Shown here: piece after piece, positions 22,162-31,122 of the stretch
Numbering within the stretch: the first letter of the stretch is position 1
Layout: each line of letters begins with the position of its first letter
Origin: Bacillota bacterium
Lineage (GTDB): Bacteria > Bacillota > Clostridia > Christensenellales > SZUA-584
Direction of reading: 5' to 3'
DNA length: 33,827 nucleotides
Assembly: GCA_023416745.1 (NCBI GenBank)
Contig: JAEZHF010000005.1
Span: 1-33,827 of the forward strand
The notes under the pieces: model-generated
Databases searched by the model: none
What the model saw: only the letters and a program-made list of their open reading frames with translations
What the model was told of the DNA's origin: nothing
Program-made: the position numbers and the translations under genes

Positions 22162-22836
22162 ATGACAGCAACACAAGCAGCCAGACTGATTGATATCAGC
22201 GCTGTAAGAACCCATCATTCCCTTTCCGACATCACTGATATGGTGGCCATCGCCCGCCGTTATCGTTTCATTAATGTACATACACTGCCCTGCTGGACCA
22301 AAACAGTCAGTGATATGCTTAAAGATGATCCGGATATACGGGTTGGAGCGCCTGTGGGCTTTCCTGGCGGCGGGCACAAAACCCAAATTAAAATGCTGGA
22401 AGCTGAGCAGCTTATTGCGGACGGTGTCGAAGAAATGGACATCGTTATGAACGTTGGTAGGTTCAAAAACCGCGAATTCGGCTATGTCAGCGACGAACTC
22501 AAACAGATCATCCGGCTGGCTCCGGAAAACATACTGATCAAGGTGATTATCGAGCTGAACTGCCTTGGAGACAGTGAGCTTGCGGACGTATGCAGCATCG
22601 TCGCGGACAGCGGTGCGCACTTTTTAAAGACTGGCACCGGCTGGGTACCGGGTGACGCCAACTTAGAGCGCATCGCGCGCATCAAGGATCTGACCCGCGG
22701 CAAGGTGCAGGTAAAGGCCGCGGGCGGTGTGCGCACCCGCGAAGAGTTCGATGCCCTGTTGGCTCTCGGCGTGGAACGATTTGGCATCAACATTGCATCT
22801 GCACTGTCTATCGTGGAAAGCTATAACCAGGGGTAA
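22162..22836 (+). CDS. deoC: DeoC-type aldolase
   Basis: A 224-aa class I aldolase of the deoxyribose-phosphate aldolase family. K156 in FLKTGTGW is the Schiff-base lysine. K185 in VKAAGGVR and D93 in EEMDIVMN are the proton-relay residues, all at the usual places. DeoC reversibly splits 2-deoxyribose-5-P into acetaldehyde and glyceraldehyde-3-P. As the first gene of a sugar-kinase and ABC-importer operon it may act on the phosphorylated product of the kinase that follows 7 bp later. The native substrate could therefore be another deoxy- or keto-sugar phosphate. GAGGA lies eight bases before the ATG. Confidence 0.88.
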   Translation: MTATQAARLIDISAVRTHHSLSDITDMVAIARRYRFINVHTLPCWTKTVSDMLKDDPDIRVGAPVGFPGGGHKTQIKMLEAEQLIADGVEEMDIVMNVGRFKNREFGYVSDELKQIIRLAPENILIKVIIELNCLGDSELADVCSIVADSGAHFLKTGTGWVPGDANLERIARIKDLTRGKVQVKAAGGVRTREEFDALLALGVERFGINIASALSIVESYNQG

Positions 22837-22843
22837 ATGGCAT

Positions 22844-24388
22844 ATGCACAACAAGGATATGATCATCGCATACGATTTGGGTACAGGCGGCATCAAAGCG
22901 TCTTTATTTGACCTTGACGGCCACTCCCTTTGCGATACGTTCAACCAATACGACGTGGTATACACAGGGAGCGACTTTCATGAGCAGGCTCCTGACGTTT
23001 GGTACGACGGTATATGCAGCACAACGCAGCTGCTTCTCAAAAAGAGCGGTATTGATTCCAAGAGAGTCGTGGCTCTGTCCATCTCCGGCCATTCCCTGGG
23101 TGTTGTGCCGGTAGATAAAAACGGCAATCTGCTGCGCAGCATGACGCCCATATGGAGTGATACGCGCTCAAAGCAGCAGGCTAAGGCGTTTTTCTCGAAA
23201 GTTCCATATGCTGAATGGTACTCAAGAACGGGCAACGGCTTCCCCGCCGAATGCTACTCCGTATTCAAAATGATGTGGTATCGGGACAACGAACCAGAGC
23301 TGTACGCCAATGCGTTTAAGATACTTGGCTCCAAAGATTACTGCAATCTGCGTCTGACAGGCGTGATGTGTACCGACCATTCCTATGCGTCGGGCAGCGG
23401 TGTCTACGATCTGCTGAAAAACAGCTACGACGAGGATTATATAACAGCTTCCGGCGTTCGCCGGGACCTGTTCCCGGAAATTGTACGCTCTCACGATGTG
23501 ATCGGCAGTTTGACACCGCAGGCGGCGGCCGAGCTCGGCCTCTCCCCCGACGTCAAAGTAGTCGCGGGCGGTGTGGACAATTCGTGCATGGCGCTGGGCG
23601 CGCGCGGCATCGAGAACGGCCGAGCCTACATATCGCTGGGTTCGTCCTCGTGGATCGCTGTTGTCAGCGATAAGCCGCTGGTGGATGCGGAGAAAAAGCC
23701 GTTTATATTCGCACACGTGATTGACGGCATGTATGCATCGGCTACCAGCATATTCGCGGCCGGTTCCAGCTTCCGCTGGGTGCGCGACGTGCTGTGCTCC
23801 GATCTTGTTGAGCAGGAAAAAGCGGGGCTCATCCCCGATGCTTATATTGCAATGAACGAGATGGCGGCGCTGTCTCCTGTGGGCGCCAGTAACCTTCAGT
23901 TCAACCCAAGCCTTGCAGGCGGTGCGATGATTGAGGAGAGCCCCGGCATCGTGGGCGGTTATATCGGCCTCCAGTTATCGCACAACCGCAACGACATGGT
24001 GCGCGCGGCGCTGGAAGGCATTACATACAACCTGTGGTACGCAATGACCGTGCTGGAAAGCTGCGGCGTTTCCGTCCCTGAGTTGCTGATGGTGGGCGGC
24101 GGTGCGAAAAGCCCCTACTGGCGTCAGATGTTCGCAGACATATTTGACAGAAATATGGTCAAGACTAGTGTGGATCAGAATGCCGCATCATTGGGCGCAG
24201 CAGCGCTCGCAGCATTCGGTCTGGGTCTTTGGACAGACTATACAGCCATTGATAAAGCACATCAGCTCCAGAGCATTGAAAAACCCGACAAAGCCAACGC
24301 CGCCCTCTATCGCCCGCACTATGCGATGTCACGCTATATCGCGGGTTGGCTGGCGCAAACGGGCGACAAAATGGCATCAGGAAGGTAA
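22844..24388 (+). CDS. FGGY kinase, xylulokinase-like
   Basis: A 514-aa FGGY carbohydrate kinase. AYDLGTGGIKAS holds D11 of the phosphate-1 loop, and D245 in GGVDNSCMALG is the catalytic base. SLGSSSWIAV forms the adenosine region, and MVGGGAKSPYWRQMFADIF is the C-terminal ATP site. The pattern is nearer xylulokinase/gluconokinase than the rhamnulokinase-like enzyme of the other operon, so the two kinases are not recent duplicates. The ATG at 22844 follows AGGGG by ten bases, right after the DeoC stop; a longer in-frame start would overlap DeoC. It phosphorylates an imported or isomerised sugar, identity unknown. Confidence 0.88.
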   Translation: MHNKDMIIAYDLGTGGIKASLFDLDGHSLCDTFNQYDVVYTGSDFHEQAPDVWYDGICSTTQLLLKKSGIDSKRVVALSISGHSLGVVPVDKNGNLLRSMTPIWSDTRSKQQAKAFFSKVPYAEWYSRTGNGFPAECYSVFKMMWYRDNEPELYANAFKILGSKDYCNLRLTGVMCTDHSYASGSGVYDLLKNSYDEDYITASGVRRDLFPEIVRSHDVIGSLTPQAAAELGLSPDVKVVAGGVDNSCMALGARGIENGRAYISLGSSSWIAVVSDKPLVDAEKKPFIFAHVIDGMYASATSIFAAGSSFRWVRDVLCSDLVEQEKAGLIPDAYIAMNEMAALSPVGASNLQFNPSLAGGAMIEESPGIVGGYIGLQLSHNRNDMVRAALEGITYNLWYAMTVLESCGVSVPELLMVGGGAKSPYWRQMFADIFDRNMVKTSVDQNAASLGAAALAAFGLGLWTDYTAIDKAHQLQSIEKPDKANAALYRPHYAMSRYIAGWLAQTGDKMASGR

Positions 24389-24394
24389 CACTCT

Positions 24395-24784
24395 ATGAAA
24401 TTGCATGCGTTCGACCATATCGCCGTCAATACGGTGGATATAAACGAATCCGTCAGGTTTTATTCGCAAGTGCTGGGGCTGACGGAAACAAAGCGTATTC
24501 CCAACGGCGATAGCGTGTTGGTCTATATGAAAGTCAACGACTACAGCGCGATCGAATTGTTCGACCATGAAAAGGTGATCGATTATCACGAGTGCCCGGG
24601 AAATGCATCGGGCGCCGCGCACTTTTGCCTGAGCGTTACCGGCATCGAGGAATGGAATGAGCACCTCAAAACTCACAAGGTTGAATTTACAGTGCCGCTG
24701 TGCTCGCTGGAACACCTCGGTAAGAAAGTTCTGCTTTTTAAGGATCCGAACGGTGTCGTCATCGAGCTGTGTGAAGATCTGTAA
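24395..24784 (+). CDS. VOC (glyoxalase-like) metalloprotein
   Basis: A 129-aa vicinal-oxygen-chelate protein made of two beta-alpha-beta-beta-beta units. All four expected metal ligands are present: H8, E54, H76 and E124. It is therefore likely an active metalloenzyme rather than a binding protein. The motif DPNGVVIELCE is typical of the C-terminal unit. Family members include glyoxalase I, epimerases, dioxygenases and isomerases. Placed between the kinase (6-bp gap) and the ABC importer, it probably acts on a sugar-derived intermediate, for instance an epimerase or a detoxifier of a reactive aldehyde. That role is inference. AGGAAGG is the ribosome binding site. Confidence 0.85.
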   Translation: MKLHAFDHIAVNTVDINESVRFYSQVLGLTETKRIPNGDSVLVYMKVNDYSAIELFDHEKVIDYHECPGNASGAAHFCLSVTGIEEWNEHLKTHKVEFTVPLCSLEHLGKKVLLFKDPNGVVIELCEDL

Positions 24785-24825
24785 CTTGGGCATTAATTGT
24801 AACGGGAGGAACTAAAAGAGAAGCA

Positions 24826-26316
24826 ATGGCTAATTTATTAGAGATGAGAAATATCTCAAAAAGCTTTTACGGTGTCAAGGTGCTGTCGCAGGTTGGCTTC
24901 AGTTTGGACCGTGGCGAAGTTGTTGCTCTTTGCGGTGAAAACGGTGCAGGAAAGTCTACACTGATGAAGATTCTTGCCGCGATTTACAAAAGCGACGAAG
25001 GTGAGATTATACTGGACGGCGAACACCTGCCTGCTCATTTGCAGACGCTCGACCTGCAAAAGAGAGGCGTTTCCATGATCCATCAGGAGCTGAACTTGAT
25101 GGAGCATCTGACTGTTGCACAGAACATTTTTTTAACGCGTGAGCCTGTGAACAAAAACGGACTGATCAACTTCAGGAAAATGAACGCGGAAGCCAAAAAG
25201 CTGCTGATCTCGCTCGGTCAGGACAGTATCAGTCCCACGGATATGGTCAGTGCCCTCAAAACGGCACAGAAGCAAATGGTCGAGATCGCAAAAGCTATCT
25301 CGTTCAACGTCAAGGTACTGATTATGGACGAACCGACCGCGATGCTGACGCAAAGAGAAACAGACATACTGTTCGACCTTATCCGCAAGCTGGCAAAGGA
25401 AGGCATCGGCATCATCTATATCTCGCACCGTCTCAAGGAGATTAAAGAGGTTTGCGACCGTGTTACCGTACTGCGCGACGGCATGTTCATCGTGACGAAG
25501 CCTGTATCAGAAGTCTCCGAACAACAGATAGCCAACTATATGGTGGGTCGCGAAGTCAGCGTTTCTAAGGCAACCGATTTTACAGGCGATAGCAACGATA
25601 TCATACTGGAAGTGCGCAATGTTACGGATGCTTTGCTGAAAGATGTCAGCTTTAAAGTGGCCCGCGGTGAAATATTGGGTTTCTCTGGGCTCGTTGGTTC
25701 CGGGCGCTCCGAGCTGATGGAATTCATATTTGGCATACGCAAACCGAAGAGCGGCGAAATCTATCTCAACGGTAAGCAAATCGTCAATAAAGTTCCTGTC
25801 AACGCCATCAAGAAAAGTATCGGCTTTGTAACCGAGGACCGTCAGAAATCGGGTGTGGTTATCAGGCGAAACATTCGTGAAAATATAAATCTGATAGACC
25901 AAGTGAAGAACAAGGGTTTCTTCAATAGTACCCTAAAGCAAAAGGCCAACACCGCGGATATGATCAAGCAGCTGAACATCCGGTGTGCTAGCCAGACACA
26001 ATTGGTCAGCAACCTGTCAGGCGGTAACCAGCAAAAAATAGTATTGGCAAAATGGCTGCTGGTCGATTCTGATATTTTGATTCTTGACGAACCCACCCGG
26101 GGCATCGACGTGGGTGCGCGGGAAGAAATATATAGGATTATTCATGAGCTTTCTCAGAGCGGCAAAACAATCATCGTGGTTTCATCGGATCTGACGGAAG
26201 TGCTCAACATTTGCCAGCGCGTCATCGTTATGCACGAAGGAGCGATAAAAGGCGAGCTTACGCACAACGACAGAACAGAAGAGAAAATTATGTCGTATGC
26301 AACAAATGCGTGTTAA
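24826..26316 (+). CDS. Sugar ABC transporter ATP-binding protein (RbsA/MglA type)
   Basis: A 496-aa protein with two fused ATPase domains, as usual for CUT2 importers of monosaccharides. The first has Walker A GENGAGKST (37-45) and Walker B LIMDEPT, but a degenerate signature (SALKTAQKQM). The second has a degenerate Walker A (GLVGSGRSE) but an intact LSGGNQQK signature and LILDEPTRGID. This complementary degeneracy is normal in RbsA-like proteins. It acts on the cytoplasmic face with the permease 18 bp downstream. GGGAGGAA precedes the ATG by about 14 bases, a somewhat long spacing. Confidence 0.95.
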   Translation: MANLLEMRNISKSFYGVKVLSQVGFSLDRGEVVALCGENGAGKSTLMKILAAIYKSDEGEIILDGEHLPAHLQTLDLQKRGVSMIHQELNLMEHLTVAQNIFLTREPVNKNGLINFRKMNAEAKKLLISLGQDSISPTDMVSALKTAQKQMVEIAKAISFNVKVLIMDEPTAMLTQRETDILFDLIRKLAKEGIGIIYISHRLKEIKEVCDRVTVLRDGMFIVTKPVSEVSEQQIANYMVGREVSVSKATDFTGDSNDIILEVRNVTDALLKDVSFKVARGEILGFSGLVGSGRSELMEFIFGIRKPKSGEIYLNGKQIVNKVPVNAIKKSIGFVTEDRQKSGVVIRRNIRENINLIDQVKNKGFFNSTLKQKANTADMIKQLNIRCASQTQLVSNLSGGNQQKIVLAKWLLVDSDILILDEPTRGIDVGAREEIYRIIHELSQSGKTIIVVSSDLTEVLNICQRVIVMHEGAIKGELTHNDRTEEKIMSYATNAC

Positions 26317-26334
26317 TGATTTGGAGGAAATGAT

Positions 26335-27306
26335 ATGAACAATGAGAAGGTTAACAACAAATATTGGATTGCCTCTAAGCAGATCTGGTCCAAGTACAGC
26401 ATCGTTTTTGTGTTCGCCATACTATTCTTGATCTGTACATTCCTTACCAACGGCAAATTTGCATCCTGGAACAACGTCACCACGATTCTTAGGAATTCGT
26501 CCACCGTCGGTATCATCGCACTGGGCATGACTTTCGTCATCATTTCAGGCGGTATCGACCTATCAAGCGGACCCGTAATGGCCACAGCAGGAATGGTATT
26601 GGTATTCCTGCAGGGGAACGGAACACCGCTGTTCTTAGCGATTCTCGCCTGTGTTGCCGTAACTGCTGTCTTTGGATTCATCAATGGTATCATTACAACT
26701 AAAATCAAGGTGCCACCGTTTATTGTCACTCTGGCCGTTGGCATCATCGCGCGTTCCATCACGATGTATCTTGGCAATGGCGCAACGGTCACGGGCAATA
26801 ATCAGGATACGTTCTTTAAATCCATTGGCAACGGCAACATCATTACAATACCCACGCCTTTCATCATTATGATCGTGGTTGCTATCATACTGACGATACT
26901 GCTCACGAAAACAAAATTCGGAACGTTTGTGTTTGCGGTGGGATGCAACGATCTCGCGGCTAAATATTCCGGTATCAAAGTGGACAGAATCAAGGTATGG
27001 ACATACATCATTGCCGGTATATGCGTCGGCATCGCCGGTACAATTGAAATCTCCAGAATGGTCGCTGTCTCATCTACGACAACAGGTTCAGGGTATGAAT
27101 TCGACGCGATCACCGCAGTACTGGTGGGCGGTACATCACTTGCAGGCGGACGCGGCGCTATTTACGGTACCGTTATCGGCGCTATCATACTGTTCTTCGT
27201 AAACAACATGATGATCCAGCTGGATGTATCGACTTACCTGACAGGCGCAATCAAGGGTGCCGTCATCATGATTGCCGTGCTACTGCAGGCGCGTGACAAG
27301 AATTGA
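26335..27306 (+). CDS. Sugar ABC transporter permease (RbsC type)
   Basis: A 323-aa integral membrane protein of the BPD_transp_2 family with eight to ten hydrophobic segments. The family signature lies at GMTFVIISGGIDLSSG (about residue 65). A later conserved loop is FAVGCNDLAAKYSGIKVDRIKVW, where the contact to the ATPase is expected. GGTSLAGGRGAIYGT comes near residue 270. It forms the channel of the importer together with the ATPase and the lipoprotein. GGAGG lies seven bases before the ATG. Confidence 0.95.
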   Translation: MNNEKVNNKYWIASKQIWSKYSIVFVFAILFLICTFLTNGKFASWNNVTTILRNSSTVGIIALGMTFVIISGGIDLSSGPVMATAGMVLVFLQGNGTPLFLAILACVAVTAVFGFINGIITTKIKVPPFIVTLAVGIIARSITMYLGNGATVTGNNQDTFFKSIGNGNIITIPTPFIIMIVVAIILTILLTKTKFGTFVFAVGCNDLAAKYSGIKVDRIKVWTYIIAGICVGIAGTIEISRMVAVSSTTTGSGYEFDAITAVLVGGTSLAGGRGAIYGTVIGAIILFFVNNMMIQLDVSTYLTGAIKGAVIMIAVLLQARDKN

Positions 27307-27308
27307 GT

Positions 27309-27336
27309 TTCATAAACAAAAATATATGTTTATGAA
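27309..27336 (+). promoter_or_regulatory. Intercistronic stem-loop before the binding-protein gene
   Basis: TTCATAAACA and TGTTTATGAA are exact inverted arms of 10 bp with an 8-nt loop, directly after the permease stop. No T-run follows. Hairpins at this place often stabilise the downstream binding-protein message, which is needed in excess; here that is inference. Confidence 0.6.
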
Positions 27337-27368
27337 GTAACCTATACACAATACAAGGAGGATGAAAA

Positions 27369-28394
27369 ATGAAGAAAGTTCTAATTAGCGCTCTCGCACT
27401 TCTTCTGTGCTTCGCACTGGTTGCTTGCAGCGCCCCGAAGACTGAAGAGCCGGCAGCTACCGAAGCACCCGCCGAAGAGCCTGTGGCTACCGAAGCGCCC
27501 GTTGAAGAGCCGGCCGAGCAGCCCGCTGAAATGAAAAAAGTCGCTATTTCTCTGCCCCCGGCGGACAACGCCTGGCAGGCCGCTCTGCTCGCTTCCGTTC
27601 AGGAAGCCATCGCAGGCGACACTGAGATCGAGTGGACTGTGAAGAACGCTGTCGACAACGCCGACCAGCAGAACATGCTTGCCACGTTCAAAGACGGCGG
27701 CTATGATGTGATTGCCTGCCTGCCGGGCGATGGCACGCTGCTGACGACGATTATGGAAGAGATCTATGACGCCGGCATCCCGACGGTCATCATCGACAGA
27801 AACATCGCGTCCGATAAGTACACCTCTTTCGTTGCAGAAGACAACTATTCCTGCGGCGTGATGGCGGCTGACTACATCGGCAAGTTCTTCGAAGGCCAGG
27901 AGGACATTAAGCTCGTCAACCTGAGAAGCTATACCGGTATCCCCATTGACCTTGATAGATACAATGGTTTTGCGGATACGATAAAGAACTATACTAACAT
28001 TGAGATCATCGGCGAAGGTGACGGCGAATTTAACAGCACGGCTGGCTTCAATGCGATGTCTGACCTGCTGGCGGCTCATGACAAGATCGACGTCGTGTAC
28101 ACGCATGACGACGAGTCCACAACGGGCGCTATGACTGCCATTGAGCAGCAGGGCCGTACCGATATCAAACTGATCACGGGCATGGGCGGCACAGTGACGG
28201 CGCTGAACGAGATCAAAGCCGACAACACCATCCATAAGGCAACTGCTTCCTACTTCCCGAGAATCGGTGCAGCGGCTGTTGAGATCATCAGAGAGTTCCT
28301 TGCAACCGGCAACATCGAGAAGGACAATGTGGCGGATTCAACGCTGATCACGAAAGAAAACGTTGACCAGTTCATGGATTGGGCATATCAATAA
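27369..28394 (+). CDS. Sugar-binding lipoprotein of ABC importer (RbsB type)
   Basis: A 341-aa substrate-binding protein. Residues 1-19 are a lipoprotein signal peptide with lipobox LVAC, so C20 is the lipidated residue. Residues 21-55 are an Ala/Glu/Pro tether (repeats of EEPVATEAP type). From 57 on comes a periplasmic-binding type I domain, with KKVAISLPPADNAWQAALL at its start and YDVIACLPGDGTLL, VIIDRNIASD and VYTHDDESTTGAM as landmarks. It captures the sugar outside the membrane for the ATPase/permease pair. It has a strong RBS (AAGGAGG) and is set apart from the permease by a stem-loop, fitting higher expression. The sugar is not known. Confidence 0.93.
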   Translation: MKKVLISALALLLCFALVACSAPKTEEPAATEAPAEEPVATEAPVEEPAEQPAEMKKVAISLPPADNAWQAALLASVQEAIAGDTEIEWTVKNAVDNADQQNMLATFKDGGYDVIACLPGDGTLLTTIMEEIYDAGIPTVIIDRNIASDKYTSFVAEDNYSCGVMAADYIGKFFEGQEDIKLVNLRSYTGIPIDLDRYNGFADTIKNYTNIEIIGEGDGEFNSTAGFNAMSDLLAAHDKIDVVYTHDDESTTGAMTAIEQQGRTDIKLITGMGGTVTALNEIKADNTIHKATASYFPRIGAAAVEIIREFLATGNIEKDNVADSTLITKENVDQFMDWAYQ

Positions 28395-28413
28395 GCCAAA
28401 AGCTTAAAAAGAG

Positions 28414-28445
28414 AAGGTCTTCGGCTATTGCCGAAGACCTTTTTT
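28414..28445 (+). terminator. Terminator of the ABC importer operon
   Basis: AAGGTCTTCGGC / GCCGAAGACCTT, a 12-bp perfect stem with a TATT loop, followed by TTTTT. It lies 20 bp after the lipoprotein gene. Confidence 0.92.
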
Positions 28446-28592
28446 ACACCCGTTTATCCGGCAGGAATATCATTCTTTACTGTTGCAATGACCATTCACA
28501 AGCAAGTTAAATACCCATAACCCTAAATAGGCAGGATTGCATCCATTTTCTTCTCCAAAATGTCCATGCTGTATACCAATACTTGTTTACGC

Positions 28593-28622
28593 AAAAAGGA
28601 CAAGCCGCTCTGGCCTGTCCTT
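28593..28622 (-). terminator. Terminator of the Gfo/Idh/MocA operon
   Basis: On the minus strand an 11-bp stem (AAGGACAGGCC with GGCTTGTCCTT, one G-U pair) is followed by TTTTT, 15 bp after the dehydrogenase stop. Confidence 0.85.
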
Positions 28623-28636
28623 ATCTGCATAAGACT

Positions 28637-29812
28637 CTACTTTATCTCGTCGATCGTGACGCGTCGTTGCTCCTTGCCAGAGAGTATAGCCGCCTGCACA
28701 AAACGGATGATATTCGCTCCGTCCTCGAAGTCAGGCTTAAGCGGCAGACCCTTTCCGGCAATCGCCTGCAGGAAGTCATAGAACGCGTTAACAAACGTGT
28801 GCTCGTAACCGATAATGTGCCCGCCCGGCCACCATGCCGATACGTACGGGTGGACCCCCTCAGTGCACAGTATGCGTCGGAAGCCCTGCTCGGCCTGCGG
28901 CTGTGTATAGTCGAGGAACCACAGCTCGTTCATGTTCTCGAAATTGAACTTCAGCGCACCCTTGGAGCCGTACACCTCAAAATCGTTGTGGTTCTTACGG
29001 CCTGACGCAAAGCGTGAGCTGTTTATGCTGCCCAACGCGCCGTTTTCAAACTCGACCACCGCAAAGGACGCATCATCCACATCCACCGGCGCTTTTTGGG
29101 CGGCGTCCGTCCTGGAGCCCGCCGAGAAAGTGGCTGCGCCCGCGCCCGGCAGAGGGCGCTCGGTCACAAACGTCTTGTTGACCGCGGTCACCGCGCTCGC
29201 TTCACCGATGATAAAACATGCCAGATCATAAGCATGGCTGGACAGGTCGTACAACGGACCGCCGCCCGCGTATTTGCTTTGCAAGTGCCACGTCAGCGGG
29301 AATTCGGGGTCGATGATCCAATCCTGCAGATAATTGCCGATCCAATGGAATATTGTGCCCAGCCGGCCTTCCTCTACCAGCTGCTTCGCGTATGCGACGG
29401 CCGGCACGCGGCGGTAGTTGTGGTTGAGATACGTGACCACACCCGCCTTCTTCGCGGCCTCCGCCATCTTCAGACAGTCGTGATACGTCAGCGCACACGG
29501 CTTCTCACAGACGATGTGCTTGCCCGCTTCAGCCGCCGCCACCGCCATCTCCATGTGCTCAAACGTAGGCGCGCCGATATCGACAATATCGATGTCCGGA
29601 CGTTTCACTGTCTCCCGCCAGTCGTAGCTGACCTCCTCGTAGCCCCACTTCTTCGCAAACGCATCAAGCGGGTTGTTCTTGCCGACGATAACCTTGAGAT
29701 TCACGTCATAGTCGGTATCGAAAAACTTATTGACCTTCAGCCATGCGTTGCTGTGGGCTTTTCCCATGAAGCCCCCGCCGATCATGGCAACATTCAGCGT
29801 TTTTTTAGCCAT
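28637..29812 (-). CDS. Gfo/Idh/MocA family sugar dehydrogenase
   Basis: A 391-aa NAD(P)-dependent oxidoreductase. The Rossmann motif GGGFMG (12-17) comes first. E103-K104-P105 is the conserved EKP that contacts cofactor and substrate. GGGPLYDLSSHAYDL holds D189 and H193, the typical catalytic residues. The C-terminal alpha/beta domain spans roughly 125-375. Relatives oxidise inositols, glucose, xylose or 3-OH groups of glycosides. It is the second gene after a TIM-barrel isomerase (15-bp gap). That pair recurs in inositol, levoglucosan and C-glycoside pathways, so a keto-sugar step is likely. GGAGGG lies six bases before the ATG. Confidence 0.92.
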   Translation of the reverse strand: MAKKTLNVAMIGGGFMGKAHSNAWLKVNKFFDTDYDVNLKVIVGKNNPLDAFAKKWGYEEVSYDWRETVKRPDIDIVDIGAPTFEHMEMAVAAAEAGKHIVCEKPCALTYHDCLKMAEAAKKAGVVTYLNHNYRRVPAVAYAKQLVEEGRLGTIFHWIGNYLQDWIIDPEFPLTWHLQSKYAGGGPLYDLSSHAYDLACFIIGEASAVTAVNKTFVTERPLPGAGAATFSAGSRTDAAQKAPVDVDDASFAVVEFENGALGSINSSRFASGRKNHNDFEVYGSKGALKFNFENMNELWFLDYTQPQAEQGFRRILCTEGVHPYVSAWWPGGHIIGYEHTFVNAFYDFLQAIAGKGLPLKPDFEDGANIIRFVQAAILSGKEQRRVTIDEIK

Positions 29813-29827
29813 AGCAGCCCTCCTGAA

Positions 29828-30688
29828 TTATTTGAACGCAGCGCCGATCTTCTTTAGGTTCTTGACACTGATCGCGATCGCCTCTTCTTCCATGCCCAGC
29901 CATTCGGGTGCCGGCGCATCGATCTCCACCGCTAAAAAGCCGGTGTAGCCCGCCTTATGAAGCAGCTCCGCCAGCTTGAAGTTGTCGATCAGGCCAAAGC
30001 CCACCGGCACACCGCAGAAGAAATACCAGTCCGTCGGCCTTGCTGTCGGGTGCATTTTGAGGTCTTTGATGTGCGTAGAGAATACATACGGAGCAAGCTT
30101 CTCCATGCCCGCTATCGGGTCGTCCAGCAGACGCAGAAAGTTTCCAGTGTCGAAGTTGATGCCGAAATTCTTAGAACCAACCGCTTCTATCATCTCCAGC
30201 ATCTCGTCCGCTGTATAGTCGATGTGATTTTCGGTCGCCAGCCGCACACCGTTATCCTCGGCGATCTTGACCGCTTCCTTATACATCGGCACCAGCCGCG
30301 CGATATGTTCGCGGTGATTTTCATGCCGCCAGTCGAACGCAGACCCGGTGATGCGCATGACGTCGGTGCCCAGCAGCCGAGTCTTGTATATCAGGCTCTT
30401 CATCTCCTCAAACGCCGCCGGATTAAGGCCCCTCTCCAGTCCGTTGGGATGGCCCCATGCAAACACCGTGTCGAACCCGTATGCTTTGATTTTATCGCCA
30501 AGATCCTTTAAGTAAGCATCCTCCAGGCGGGGCAGAAAACACGTCTCCAGCGAAACGCCGTCCACATCCAGCCGCTTCGCCAGATCGAGGAAATCGTCCA
30601 CTGTTTTCACCTTTTCCGGCTTTTCCTGAAAGTCGTAGACTTCACCAAATAGCCTGTGGTAGCAATAACTGTCGATACCGATCTTCAT
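29828..30688 (-). CDS. Sugar phosphate isomerase/epimerase, TIM barrel
   Basis: A 286-aa AP-endonuclease-2-like TIM barrel, IolE/IolH-like in outline. Metal-site candidates are the glutamate in DGVSLETCF, the glutamate in RLATENH, the aspartate in INFDTGN, the histidine in STHIKDLK and the terminal glutamate in AVEID. It starts at MKIGIDSY, with GGAGGAG six bases upstream; a start six codons earlier is possible but lacks an RBS. It leads the two-gene operon with the Gfo/Idh/MocA dehydrogenase and probably isomerises or dehydrates the keto product. It is clearly different from the 327-aa TIM-barrel gene in the leftward operon. Confidence 0.88.
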   Translation of the reverse strand: MKIGIDSYCYHRLFGEVYDFQEKPEKVKTVDDFLDLAKRLDVDGVSLETCFLPRLEDAYLKDLGDKIKAYGFDTVFAWGHPNGLERGLNPAAFEEMKSLIYKTRLLGTDVMRITGSAFDWRHENHREHIARLVPMYKEAVKIAEDNGVRLATENHIDYTADEMLEMIEAVGSKNFGINFDTGNFLRLLDDPIAGMEKLAPYVFSTHIKDLKMHPTARPTDWYFFCGVPVGFGLIDNFKLAELLHKAGYTGFLAVEIDAPAPEWLGMEEEAIAISVKNLKKIGAAFK

Positions 30689-30834
30689 ACAAACTCCTCC
30701 GTTCATTTTATTTTAGTATGTCCTTGTTCCATCAGTTTCTGCTGCCCGGAATTCTCCTGGTCCAGCCCGATGGGTCTCCAGCATGACCTGTCAATGGCAT
30801 GGATAGTTAAATGTAATTCAAGGTGTTTTTTTAA

Positions 30835-30878
30835 CGTATCAATAATACGAATATATCAAAATTCAGGCAAATCGTCAA
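30835..30878 (-). promoter_or_regulatory. Promoter and candidate operator of the isomerase-dehydrogenase pair
   Basis: On the minus strand, TTGACG (30873-30878), 17-bp spacer, TATATT (30850-30855). Directly after the -10 an inverted repeat CGTAT-N5-ATACG (30835-30849) covers the start region and may bind a repressor. The remaining gap (30,689-31,122) shows only leader sequence, AT-rich DNA and the helicase promoter. Confidence 0.55.
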
Positions 30879-31084
30879 TATGAAAGTGAATAACAATTTT
30901 CGATAACAAACGAGATTTAATGTTCCTGCTTTGATAACATTCGACAATCGTAATACTGAAATTTGAGGCTCTTAAGCGTGTGGAGCTGTGGTACATTTTA
31001 TCGTTCAAACACTGTCATATAAAACTTTTGCCTTGACGCGATGATTAAAGGCTGGGCCTGTCCTGTTTTACGCTCCGTATGATA

Positions 31085-31093
31085 TGATATAAT
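31085..31093 (+). promoter_or_regulatory. Extended -10 promoter of the helicase gene
   Basis: TGATATAAT is a TGn-extended perfect -10, 30 bases before the helicase ATG. The -35 is poor. No LexA-like box was seen. Confidence 0.45.
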
Positions 31094-31122
31094 GAACTGA
31101 CGACATAGAAGGCGGTGAGCTG

